Source: an uncultured Oscillospiraceae bacterium
GTDB lineage: Bacteria > Bacillota > Clostridia > Oscillospirales > Oscillospiraceae
Assembly (NCBI GenBank): GCA_905205085.1
Contig: CAJLCG010000007.1
Location: forward strand, 1-39,609
Length of the DNA: 39,609 bases
Direction: 5' to 3'
The translations under genes and the position numbers were made by a program. Below the pieces are notes generated by a model that ran no database searches, was not told the origin of the DNA, and saw only the letters and a list, made by a program, of their open reading frames with translations. Positions 8,497 through 15,819 of the stretch are shown in pieces; within the stretch, counting starts at the first letter, position 1, and every line of letters starts with the position of its first letter.

Positions 8497-9540
8497 ATGG
8501 AACGAATCGCGCATGGAGGGGACGTCTACGGCGATAATGCCGGGCTGCTGGACTTCTCCGTCTGCTTGAACCCCGCCGGAGCGCCACAGGCGGTCCTGGA
8601 GGCCGCCCAGGAGGGGGTGCTGCGCCAGGGCTACCCCGACCCCCAGTGTCGGGGATTGGTCCGGGCCGCCGCCCAGCGGGATGGGGTGGAGGAGAATATG
8701 GTCCTGTGGGGCAACGGCTGTGCCGACCTTATTGACCGCTTTGCCCTGAGCTTGAGACCTGGGAAAGCCCTTCTCCTTGCCCCTACATTTGGGGAGTACC
8801 GCCGGGCCCTGGAGGGAGTGAGCTGCCAGATCGAGGAATGTTTCCTCTCCCAAGAGAATGGTTTTCTCCCCGATGAGACCCTTCTGGAGGCCATTGTTCC
8901 CGGGGTAGACCTAGTGTTTCTCTGCGACCCTAACAACCCCACCGGACAGCTGATGGACGAGAGGCTGCTGTACCGCGTGTTGGCGCGGTGCCGGCAGGTG
9001 GGGGCCATGCTGGCGGTAGACCAGTGCTTTCTGGAGCTCACCGCTGCCCGGCCCGACCGTTTGACCGATCAGTTGGCAGGGGGGAGCCTCATCCTGTTCC
9101 GGGCACTGACCAAGAACTACGCCCTGGCGGGGATTCGCCTGGGCTACTGTCTGTGCGGAGATCGGGCCCTGCTGGAGAAGATGGTCCATATCTTGCAGCC
9201 CTGGCCGGTGTCTATCCCGGCTCAGATGGCAGGGGAACGCGCTTTACAATCCTTCCCCCGCTGGCCCTTTGACCAGTTTCCAAGTATAGCAGGGGAGCGA
9301 GAGGAACTGAAAGCTACTCTGGAGAAACTGGGGCTGTGGGTGTGCCCGTCGGAGAGCTGTTTTCTGCTCTTCCGCGGTCCCGAGAACCTGGGAGCGCGCT
9401 TGCGGGAAAAAGGTATTTTAGTGCGGGAGTTTTCCAATTACTCCGGCCTGGGGCCGGGGTGGTACCGGGTGGGGCTGCGGGCCCCGAAGGAAAACGGGCG
9501 GCTGATGGCCGCACTCCAGACGCTGCTGAGAGGAGAATGA
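8497..9540 (+). CDS. cobD: Threonine-phosphate decarboxylase-type aminotransferase (CobD)
   Basis: Class I/II PLP enzyme of the HisC-like fold; with these neighbours it should decarboxylate L-threonine O-3-phosphate to the aminopropanol phosphate used by CbiB. ATG 8497 is preceded by AAGGGG; an in-frame ATG at 8476 overlaps cbiB and is less likely. The 347-aa product shows FLCDPNNPTG (141-150), Asp175 for the pyridine nitrogen, and the PLP lysine Lys206 in ALTKNYALAGIRLGY. HisC cannot be excluded on sequence alone, but the N-terminal HGGDVYG and the operon favour CobD. Confidence 0.9.
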   Translation: MERIAHGGDVYGDNAGLLDFSVCLNPAGAPQAVLEAAQEGVLRQGYPDPQCRGLVRAAAQRDGVEENMVLWGNGCADLIDRFALSLRPGKALLLAPTFGEYRRALEGVSCQIEECFLSQENGFLPDETLLEAIVPGVDLVFLCDPNNPTGQLMDERLLYRVLARCRQVGAMLAVDQCFLELTAARPDRLTDQLAGGSLILFRALTKNYALAGIRLGYCLCGDRALLEKMVHILQPWPVSIPAQMAGERALQSFPRWPFDQFPSIAGEREELKATLEKLGLWVCPSESCFLLFRGPENLGARLREKGILVREFSNYSGLGPGWYRVGLRAPKENGRLMAALQTLLRGE

Positions 9541-9541
9541 C

Positions 9542-10996
9542 ATGCCGGCAAAATCTATTATGATCCAGGGCACCATGTCCAACGCAGGCAAGAGCGTGCT
9601 GGCGGCGGGGCTGTGCCGCATCTTCCGCCAGGATGGCTACAAGGTGGCCCCCTTCAAAAGTCAGAACATGGCCCTCAACAGCTTTATTACCGCCCAGGGC
9701 CTGGAGATGGGCCGGGCCCAGGTGATGCAGGCGGAGGCGGCAGGGGTGGAGCCCTCTGTGGAGATGAACCCCATCCTGTTAAAACCTACCAGTGACGTGG
9801 GGAGCCAGGTCATTGTAAATGGACGGGCGGTGGGCAATCTCACCGCCTCGGAGTACTTTCGGCAAAAAAGTCAGCTCATTCCCCAGGTGATGGAGGCCTA
9901 CCGAGCCCTGGAGGCACAGTACGACATCATCGTGCTGGAGGGGGCGGGCAGCCCGGCGGAAATCAACTTGAAATCCCAGGACATCGTCAACATGGGACTG
10001 GCCCGGATGGTGGGAGCTCCGGTTCTGCTGGCGGGGGACATTGACCGGGGCGGAGTGTTTGCCGCCCTGTACGGCACGATGGCCCTGTTGGCGGCGGAGG
10101 AGCGCCCCTATGTGAAGGGGACCATCATCAATAAATTCCGGGGAGACGTGGAGTTGCTCCGCCCCGGCCTGACTCAATTGGAGGAACTGTGCCAGGTGCC
10201 TGTGGTGGGGGTGGTTCCCTGGATGGAGCTGGATTTGGACGAGGAGGACAGCCTCTCGTCCCGGCTGGATGCCCGGGGCGGCAAGGCCCCACTGGACGTG
10301 GCAGTCATCCGCCTGCCCCGCATCTCCAACTTCACCGATTTTGACCCTCTCCAGCGCCACCCGGCGGTGGGCCTGCGGTACATAGACCGGGCCGAGGAGC
10401 TGGGGCGGCCCGATCTGGTGATTCTGCCGGGCACTAAGAGCACTCTGGCCGATCTCCGGTGGCTGCGCCAGAGCGGCCTGGAGGCGGCCATCCTCAAGCT
10501 GGCCAACCGGGGCACCCCGGTGATGGGCATCTGCGGAGGCTATCAGATGCTGGGCCGGAATCTCTCTGACCCCTTAGGGGTGGAAGGGGGAGGCTCTTTG
10601 GACGGCATGGGCCTGCTAGACACCACCACCGTCTTTTCCCCGGAAAAGACCACCACCCGCACCGCATGTTCCTTCCCGGAGTGCAGAGGGTTGTTTGCCC
10701 CCCTGTCCGGCTGCCCCCTGGAGGGGTACGAGATCCACATGGGCCAGAGCGAGGGACTGTTCACTGTGTCCGGGCACATCCTGGGCACCTACCTCCACGG
10801 CCTGCTGGATTCCCCCCAGCTGGTGGAGCATCTGGTAGAACTGCTGATGGAGGAGAAGGGGCTCCACTGGACCGGGGAGACCCCCAAGGAGACCCTGTGG
10901 GACTACAAGCAGCGCCAATATGACAAGCTGGCCCAGACCCTACGGGAGAGTCTGGACCTGAAAAAGATTTATGAAATCGTAGAGCGAGGGGTGTGA
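9542..10996 (+). CDS. cobQ: Cobyric acid synthase (CobQ/CbiP)
   Basis: Amidates the b, d, e and g side chains of adenosylcobyrinate a,c-diamide using glutamine and ATP. ATG 9542 lies one base after the cobD stop with GAGAGGAG upstream. The 484-aa product has the P-loop variant GTMSNAGKS (10-18) and the PFKSQNMALNS signature near residue 37, then a class I glutaminase domain with Cys331 in MGICGGYQMLG, His399 in EIHMGQSEG and His419 in GTYLHGLLD. It is related to CobB at the operon start but is longer and lacks the CGPDYIDP signature. Full length, no defect seen. Confidence 0.96.
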   Translation: MPAKSIMIQGTMSNAGKSVLAAGLCRIFRQDGYKVAPFKSQNMALNSFITAQGLEMGRAQVMQAEAAGVEPSVEMNPILLKPTSDVGSQVIVNGRAVGNLTASEYFRQKSQLIPQVMEAYRALEAQYDIIVLEGAGSPAEINLKSQDIVNMGLARMVGAPVLLAGDIDRGGVFAALYGTMALLAAEERPYVKGTIINKFRGDVELLRPGLTQLEELCQVPVVGVVPWMELDLDEEDSLSSRLDARGGKAPLDVAVIRLPRISNFTDFDPLQRHPAVGLRYIDRAEELGRPDLVILPGTKSTLADLRWLRQSGLEAAILKLANRGTPVMGICGGYQMLGRNLSDPLGVEGGGSLDGMGLLDTTTVFSPEKTTTRTACSFPECRGLFAPLSGCPLEGYEIHMGQSEGLFTVSGHILGTYLHGLLDSPQLVEHLVELLMEEKGLHWTGETPKETLWDYKQRQYDKLAQTLRESLDLKKIYEIVERGV

Positions 10997-10999
10997 GCC

Positions 11000-12475
11000 A
11001 TGATCTACTGCTGTACCAATGAGGAGTGCCTGTGGTTTGGGGAGGGGGATACTCTGCCCCAGGCCTGCCCCCGCTGCGGTCAGGCCCTGGAGGTGCACCG
11101 GGAGGAGGAGCTGACCGGCGATGAGTGGTGCCGCCTGGGGCTCTATTGGACGGAGTTGGAGCCTGCCGACGAGGAAAAGGCTCTGGCCTGCTTCCGCCGC
11201 TCTGCCGGACTGGGCAGCGGCTGGGGCACCTGCAACCTGGGGCTGTGCATGGAGCAGGGCATCGGCACCCAGGCCGACCCACGACAGGCAGTTTGGCTTT
11301 ACAAACAGGCGGTGGAGATGGGCAGCGTAGCCGCCCTGTGCAATCTGGGCGTCTGTCTGGAACAGGGGATCGGAACCCCTGAGGACCCGGCGGGAGCGGC
11401 GGCTTTGTATCTGGCGGCGGCGGAGCAGGGCTCCGCCCGGGGCCAGCGGCTGCTGGCCCACTGTTTGGAGGAGGGGTTCGGGGTTAACCAGGACCAGGCC
11501 AAGGCGGTGGAGTGGCTGCGCACCGCCGCCCTCCAAGGAGAGACCGCTGCCCAGACCTCTCTGGCCAAGCACTACGAGTTTGGCGTGGGGACCGAGCAAG
11601 ACAAAGAGCTGGCCGTGCGCTGGTATGAGAAAGCCGTCCAGGGTGGCGACCCGGAGGGGATGTGCTGCCTGGGTTGGCTCAAGCAGACGGGCAAGTGGGT
11701 GGAGGCCGACCCGGAGGGCGCGGTGGAGCTCTACCGCCAGGCGGCCCAGATGGGGTCTGTCCGGGGCATGGTCCAGCTGGGCGACTGCCTGATGGAGGGG
11801 ATCGGCGTGGCCGCCGACCCGGAGATGGCCGTGGCCTGGTACCGGAAAGGTGCAAACGAAGGAGACCGGGAGGCCATGTTTTCCCTGGGGCTGAGCTATG
11901 AGCTGGGCCAGGGCGTGGAGCAGGACGATGTCAAAGCGGCCATCTGGTATGAGCAGTCCGCCCAGCTGGGCAGCGGCGCGGGGATGAACAACTTTGCCGA
12001 GCTGCTGGCTAAGGGCCGGGGCGTGCCCAAGGACCTGGGCAAGGCGTTGGAATGGTACCGCAAGGCCGCGGACCTGGGAAACGTGTATGCTCTGTATAAC
12101 ATGGGCTGGTACCTGGAGAAGGCGGGAAACCTGAAAAAGGCCCGGGCCTGCTACGAGCAGGCCAAGGCGGAGAACATGGACAGCGCCTACTGGTCTCTGG
12201 GCCGCATGTACGAGGAGGGCCTGGGCCTGGACCGGGACCTGGAGCGGGCCTATACCCTGTACCGGGATGGGGCCAAGCGGGGCAATGTGAACTGCATCTG
12301 CCGCCTGGTGCGGTGTCTGGCCCAGGGAATTGGTACCCGCCAGAACCTGTCCCGGGCCCGGAAGCTGGGGGCCGAGCTGCTGGCCGAGGAGCTGCCTCCC
12401 CAGGTGCTGGACAACTACGGCTGCCGGGAGGAGATGCTTATGCTCCTGGACGTGATGAATGAAATGAAGGAATAA
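11000..12475 (+). CDS. Zinc-ribbon plus Sel1-repeat protein
   Basis: A 491-aa protein with two parts. The first 30 residues form a probable zinc ribbon (Cys4/5, Cys10, then CPRC at 23-26). From about residue 40 to 460 follow roughly eleven Sel1-like repeats of about 36 residues, each with the A-x-W-Y-x-x-A and L-G-x-x-x-x-x-G-x-G-V pattern, which build a TPR-like solenoid for protein contacts. No signal peptide or membrane helix, so cytoplasmic. It starts 3 nt after the cobQ stop and is followed by the operon terminator, so it is cotranscribed with the cobalamin genes; there is no known Sel1 step in cobalamin synthesis. Role unknown; it may be a scaffold or simply share the transcript. Confidence 0.9.
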   Translation: MIYCCTNEECLWFGEGDTLPQACPRCGQALEVHREEELTGDEWCRLGLYWTELEPADEEKALACFRRSAGLGSGWGTCNLGLCMEQGIGTQADPRQAVWLYKQAVEMGSVAALCNLGVCLEQGIGTPEDPAGAAALYLAAAEQGSARGQRLLAHCLEEGFGVNQDQAKAVEWLRTAALQGETAAQTSLAKHYEFGVGTEQDKELAVRWYEKAVQGGDPEGMCCLGWLKQTGKWVEADPEGAVELYRQAAQMGSVRGMVQLGDCLMEGIGVAADPEMAVAWYRKGANEGDREAMFSLGLSYELGQGVEQDDVKAAIWYEQSAQLGSGAGMNNFAELLAKGRGVPKDLGKALEWYRKAADLGNVYALYNMGWYLEKAGNLKKARACYEQAKAENMDSAYWSLGRMYEEGLGLDRDLERAYTLYRDGAKRGNVNCICRLVRCLAQGIGTRQNLSRARKLGAELLAEELPPQVLDNYGCREEMLMLLDVMNEMKE

Positions 12476-12510
12476 AAAAATTCCGTGAGCGCTCTGCTCA
12501 CGGAATTTTT
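12476..12510 (+). terminator. Intrinsic terminator of the cobalamin operon
   Basis: AAATTCCGTGAGC (ending 12490), loop GCTCT, GCTCACGGAATTT, then TTTTT to 12510. On the minus strand the A-run at 12474-12480 gives a U-run, so it can also stop transcripts coming from ybaK through the repeat element. Confidence 0.9.
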
Positions 12511-12523
12511 GTCTGTAGGGAAA

Positions 12524-12705
12524 GCCCTCCTGCAAGGAGTTCCGTCGCCCGCAGGCGGCGGAATAAAATGCAATCTCGTCATTTCCGGCGACATGTGCGT
12601 CGGAAATGACACTTCTCACGAAAGATTTGCCGACAATTTCGGAAGAAATCGAGGCAAAGATTTCGTGCACCCATTGTCGAACCAGTGACATAGTCACTGG
12701 TTCGA
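12524..12705 (-). repeat. Structured repeat element, copy 2 (inverted relative to copy 1)
   Basis: Plus-strand order is the reverse of copy 1: CTCCT/AGGAG (12527-12539); TTCCGTCGCC/GGCGGCGGAA with one G-U pair (12540-12563); GTCATTTCCG/CGGAAATGAC (12578-12610), arms identical to copy 1; CACGAAA-GA-TTTGCC/GGCAAA-GA-TTTCGTG (12617-12667) with a tandem GA internal loop and an inner ATTTC-GGAA-GAAAT hairpin; CGAACCAGTGAC/GTCACTGGTTCG, loop ATA (12679-12705). The last hairpin overlaps the ybaK 3' end, whose stop codon lies in its arm. With ybaK on the minus strand, the element has the same order after the stop codon as copy 1 has after ftsK. Fills the gap between the cobalamin terminator and ybaK. 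Confidence 0.85.
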
Positions 12706-13179
12706 GTTATCTTGCCAGGCCTTGCACACGTCGATCCAGCCCTTGCTGTGGGAGTACTCCGCCAGCTCATCACAGGTGAGCTCAATGGCGGAATTGGAGC
12801 TACCCGCGGCGGGGAACACGGTGTCAAACCGCTGGAGAGACACGTCCAGATAGGTCTCCACCCCCTCCGGATTGGCGAAGGGACATACGCCGCCCACGGC
12901 GTGGCCGGTCATCTCCACCGCCTGCTCGGGGGTGAGCATCTTTGCCTTGGTGTGGAACAGACCCTTATACTTGCTGTTGTCCACCTTGGCGTCTCCGGCG
13001 GCTACAATGAGCACGCACTTGCCCTCCACCAGAAAGGACAGGGTCTTGGCGATGCGGGCGGGGATCACCCCCACCGCCTGGGCAGCCAGCTCCACCGTGG
13101 CGCTGGAGACGGGAAATTCCAGAATATCTCCTTCCCGGCCTAACTCTTTAAAGTAGGCCCGTACCCGCTCAATGGACAT
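12694..13179 (-). CDS. YbaK/EbsC-family aminoacyl-tRNA deacylase
   Basis: A 161-aa protein of the YbaK/ProX fold, which hydrolyses mischarged aminoacyl-tRNAs such as Cys- or Ala-tRNA(Pro) in trans, in the cytoplasm. Seen: an N-terminal helix, ATVELAAQAVGV, then the core ARIAKTLSFLVEGK with the conserved Lys, the AGDAKVDNSKYK segment and GHAVGGVCPFA, all typical of the family. The substrate cannot be named from sequence. It starts 3 nt after the stop of the thioesterase gene upstream on the same strand, so the two form an operon. Its last codons and stop are part of the terminal hairpin of repeat copy 2. Confidence 0.88.
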   Translation of the reverse strand: MSIERVRAYFKELGREGDILEFPVSSATVELAAQAVGVIPARIAKTLSFLVEGKCVLIVAAGDAKVDNSKYKGLFHTKAKMLTPEQAVEMTGHAVGGVCPFANPEGVETYLDVSLQRFDTVFPAAGSSNSAIELTCDELAEYSHSKGWIDVCKAWQDNSNQ

Positions 13180-13182
13180 CCC

Positions 13183-13575
13183 TCAGCCCTCCAGCTTCTT
13201 GGCGGTCTTGGCCAGGAAGCGCTCGTCGGTGACGATGAAGCGCTGGTGGGTGCCGTGGCCGATCATGCCCTTCTCGTCATAGGCGGCGACCTTCAGCTCG
13301 ATGCGCTTGCCGTCCACCTCGGTGACCTCGCTCTCGGCCCACACCTTGATGCCGATGGGGGAGGCGGAGTCGTGGCTCACGTCCAGCTTGGTGCCCACGG
13401 TGCTCTCACCGGGAGCCAGGTAGGGGGCGATGGAGGTCCAGGCGGCCTTTTCCATCAGGGCAGTCATAAAGGGGGTGCCGAACACGGGCAGAGCGCCGGA
13501 GCAGGCGGCCTGGGCGGTATTCTTCTCGCTGACCACGTCTTCTGCGCGGCCCTTGATTCCAACTTCCACGGACAT
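13183..13575 (-). CDS. FlK-like hotdog thioesterase
   Basis: A 130-aa single hotdog-domain protein of the fluoroacetyl-CoA-thioesterase-like family, expected to hydrolyse small acyl-CoAs. The FlK catalytic residues are Thr42, Glu50 and His76; here Thr34 (in FGTPFMTALME), Glu42 and His68 (in LDVSHDSASP) have exactly the same spacing (8 and 26). Full length with AAAGGAG upstream of ATG 13575. It leads a two-gene operon with ybaK. Relatives in anaerobes are common and mostly uncharacterised, so fluoroacetate need not be the substrate. The 72-bp gap upstream has no promoter I would trust. Confidence 0.85.
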   Translation of the reverse strand: MSVEVGIKGRAEDVVSEKNTAQAACSGALPVFGTPFMTALMEKAAWTSIAPYLAPGESTVGTKLDVSHDSASPIGIKVWAESEVTEVDGKRIELKVAAYDEKGMIGHGTHQRFIVTDERFLAKTAKKLEG

Positions 13576-13647
13576 AATTCTCAGTTCTCCTTTGTGGGGA
13601 AATTTTTACTCCGCCATTTTACTCCATGTTCGTAGAAAAATCCAGTC

Positions 13648-14922
13648 CTAGTCTTGGATTTCGTAGAGGGTGGTGAGCAACACCCAGTTCTGGGGGAAGG
13701 GGCGCATGAGATTCCAGTAGCTCACCCCGTACAGTCCCCGACTGTGAGCCAGCTCCAACTTGGCGCGCACGCTCCGGGCATCCTCAAACCACACCTCGTG
13801 CTCCTGGCCGTTTCCGTCCACATACCGAAACCATGGGGACTGGGCGGCCTCGTCAAAGCGGATGGCGGCATAGTGCTTCTGGGCCAGGGCAATGGCCTGC
13901 TGGTTGGAGATGGACCGGGCCATGGTGTCTGGTTGATAAGGTACCTTCCAGTCGTAGCCGTAGTTGGGCATGCCCATCCAGATCTTCTCCTTAGGGATTT
14001 CGCTCAAAGCGTAGTCCACCACCCGGGTGACCTGATTGAGTGGAGCCACCGCCATAGGAGGCCCATAGGTATAGCCCCACTCGTAGGTCATGAGGAACAC
14101 ATAGTCTGCCGCCTGGCCCAACAGGCGGTAGTTGTGGCCCTGGTAGAAGTCCCCTTTCTGGTCTGCGCGGGTCTTAGGCACCAGGGCTACCATCACCGGG
14201 ATACCCAGGGGAGCCAAGCTCTCCCGTAGGTTGGCAATAAATTCCGGGTAGCGGGCGGCATCCTCCGGGAGGATGAACTCAAAATCCACGTCCACCCCCT
14301 GATAACCCTTGCGCTGTACTGTTTTTACCAGGGCATCAATCAGTCGGTTTTGAGCCTGACCATTGGCCAGAACGGCGTGGGCAAGCTGGTTGGAGAAGGT
14401 CCCGGCGGCGGTGAGGGTAGACAGATGAAGCCAGGGGCGCACCCCAACGGACTTGGCGGCGGAGAGCAGGGCGGTGTCATTTAAGGGGATCAGCTCCCCC
14501 TGGGTGGTAAAGCCGTAGGTGAAGGGAGCCAGGTCGGAGAGGTTAGGCAGGGTGGCGCGGAGCAAACCCGGGTCGATGTCCGGTTCGGCATAACCCCCCG
14601 CCGCCAGCTTACCCAGAAGGGCTTGACGGTAGGAGAGGACCAGCTCCTGGCCGGGATAGATAGTGTCGCCGCCGCCCAGGCCGGGGTTTCGCTGCCACAG
14701 CTGCCTCAGGGTCAGGCCATGGGCCTGGGCGATGGACCACAGGGTATCGCCGGGTCGCACTCGGTAAACCTTCTTGGGGTAGCGCACCACCAGGGTCTGC
14801 CCCACGGATAACCGGGCAGGGTCGGGGGGATCGTTGTCCTCCAGCAGCCGGGCCATGGATACGCCGTACTGCTGGGCAATGGAGTAGAGGGTATCCCCAG
14901 GACGGACCACATGGATATCCAT
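13648..14922 (-). CDS. LysM-LysM-GH18 hydrolase (YaaH/SleL-like)
   Basis: Probable N-acetylglucosaminidase acting on spore cortex or wall peptidoglycan. Order: LysM at about residues 1-48, LysM at about 51-98 (both with RPGDTL-S/W-SIAQ), then a glycoside hydrolase family 18 barrel to the end. The catalytic signature appears as DVDFE at 211-215 with Glu215 as the acid, followed by MTYEWGY near 285. No signal peptide, as in the spore-associated Bacillus YaaH and SleL proteins that are made in the mother cell and reach the spore without secretion. ATG 14922 has AAGGAGG in front and begins 12 nt after the amidase stop, so the two are cotranscribed. Confidence 0.92.
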   Translation of the reverse strand: MDIHVVRPGDTLYSIAQQYGVSMARLLEDNDPPDPARLSVGQTLVVRYPKKVYRVRPGDTLWSIAQAHGLTLRQLWQRNPGLGGGDTIYPGQELVLSYRQALLGKLAAGGYAEPDIDPGLLRATLPNLSDLAPFTYGFTTQGELIPLNDTALLSAAKSVGVRPWLHLSTLTAAGTFSNQLAHAVLANGQAQNRLIDALVKTVQRKGYQGVDVDFEFILPEDAARYPEFIANLRESLAPLGIPVMVALVPKTRADQKGDFYQGHNYRLLGQAADYVFLMTYEWGYTYGPPMAVAPLNQVTRVVDYALSEIPKEKIWMGMPNYGYDWKVPYQPDTMARSISNQQAIALAQKHYAAIRFDEAAQSPWFRYVDGNGQEHEVWFEDARSVRAKLELAHSRGLYGVSYWNLMRPFPQNWVLLTTLYEIQD

Positions 14923-14934
14923 AGGAACGCCTCC

Positions 14935-15675
14935 TTAATTCAGGGTGACAAAGTCGTCTTTGGCGTACCCGATGGTGCCCGCATAGTTCACCAGATACCA
15001 GCCTCCAGACTGGTTCAGGATGGTGAGGGGGGCGCCGTCGGGGGCCTGGGCCAGGATGGGGGCATCCAGGTCGGGGCGGGCGCGGATGTTCAGCACCCCC
15101 CAGTCCACATCTACCCGGCCCGAGCGGCTGGTGGAGGGGTCCAGGAAGGGGATGTCAAAGTAGTCGCACAGAGACATGACCAGGTTCTTAGCCACCGCGT
15201 CCAGATTCTGTTTGATCCAGGCGGCGTCCTCCGGGTTGTCGTGATAGCCCAGCTCCAAAAAAGCCGCCGGCGCCCGCACCAGCCGTACCTCGCCGATGGA
15301 GGTGGTGGCCTCGGCCCGTACCAGATTGGGCAGCGGGTAGATGCTCTTTAAATTGTTGGCAATGATGGTGGCCGCCCGCTGACCTTTCTGGCTGCCGGGG
15401 TAATAGAATACGATGATGCCCCGGACACTGCCGTACTTGCCCTCCGGGGCGGCGTTGGAGTGGAGGGCCAGGTGCAGGTCGTAATTGCCCGAGTTGGATG
15501 CGGCGATGGAGGACGCGGCAGTCATCTCCGGGGTGTTGCGGGAATAGCGGATGCCTGAGGCGTTGAGATAGGGCACCATTTTGTCGGCCAGCAGATTCAT
15601 GTACTGCTCCTCGGTGCCGCCGTTGACATAGTAGTTTTTCTCCTGGGTGGAGGGGGAGAGATAGATAATGGGCAT
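14935..15675 (-). CDS. N-acetylmuramoyl-L-alanine amidase with C-terminal SH3b
   Basis: Zinc amidase (Amidase_3 fold) that cuts the bond between muramic acid and the stem peptide. Candidate zinc ligands are Glu22 or Glu23 in NGGTEEQYM, His72 in LALHSNAAP and the catalytic Glu141 in FLELGYHDNP. The usual DPGHGG start motif is absent, as in a divergent Clostridia subgroup with the SPSTQEKN opening. An SH3b-like wall-binding domain fills about residues 188-246. No signal peptide, so release by mother-cell lysis or spore loading is likely. First gene of a two-gene operon with the LysM-GH18 enzyme; both could serve cortex or mother-cell wall breakdown. Confidence 0.88.
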   Translation of the reverse strand: MPIIYLSPSTQEKNYYVNGGTEEQYMNLLADKMVPYLNASGIRYSRNTPEMTAASSIAASNSGNYDLHLALHSNAAPEGKYGSVRGIIVFYYPGSQKGQRAATIIANNLKSIYPLPNLVRAEATTSIGEVRLVRAPAAFLELGYHDNPEDAAWIKQNLDAVAKNLVMSLCDYFDIPFLDPSTSRSGRVDVDWGVLNIRARPDLDAPILAQAPDGAPLTILNQSGGWYLVNYAGTIGYAKDDFVTLN

Positions 15676-15819
15676 AGGGATTACCTCCTGTTTTTCTCAT
15701 GCTATGTGAGCAAAAGGGGAGAGGTTCCCCCAAAAATTTTTCTTCTCTGCCCCGAACCTCCCACTAGAAAATCCGTCTAAATAGGTAGAGAGACCCAACA
15801 AGAACGGGAGGGATTTTAC

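Noticed and set aside
10940..12697. Minus-strand open frame of 585 codons over the Sel1 gene
   Set aside because: Antisense image of the Sel1 repeats, crossing a terminator and the repeat element.
2696..12705. Composite transposon carrying the cobalamin operon
   Set aside because: No transposase or integrase gene and no target-site duplication visible at the outer ends.
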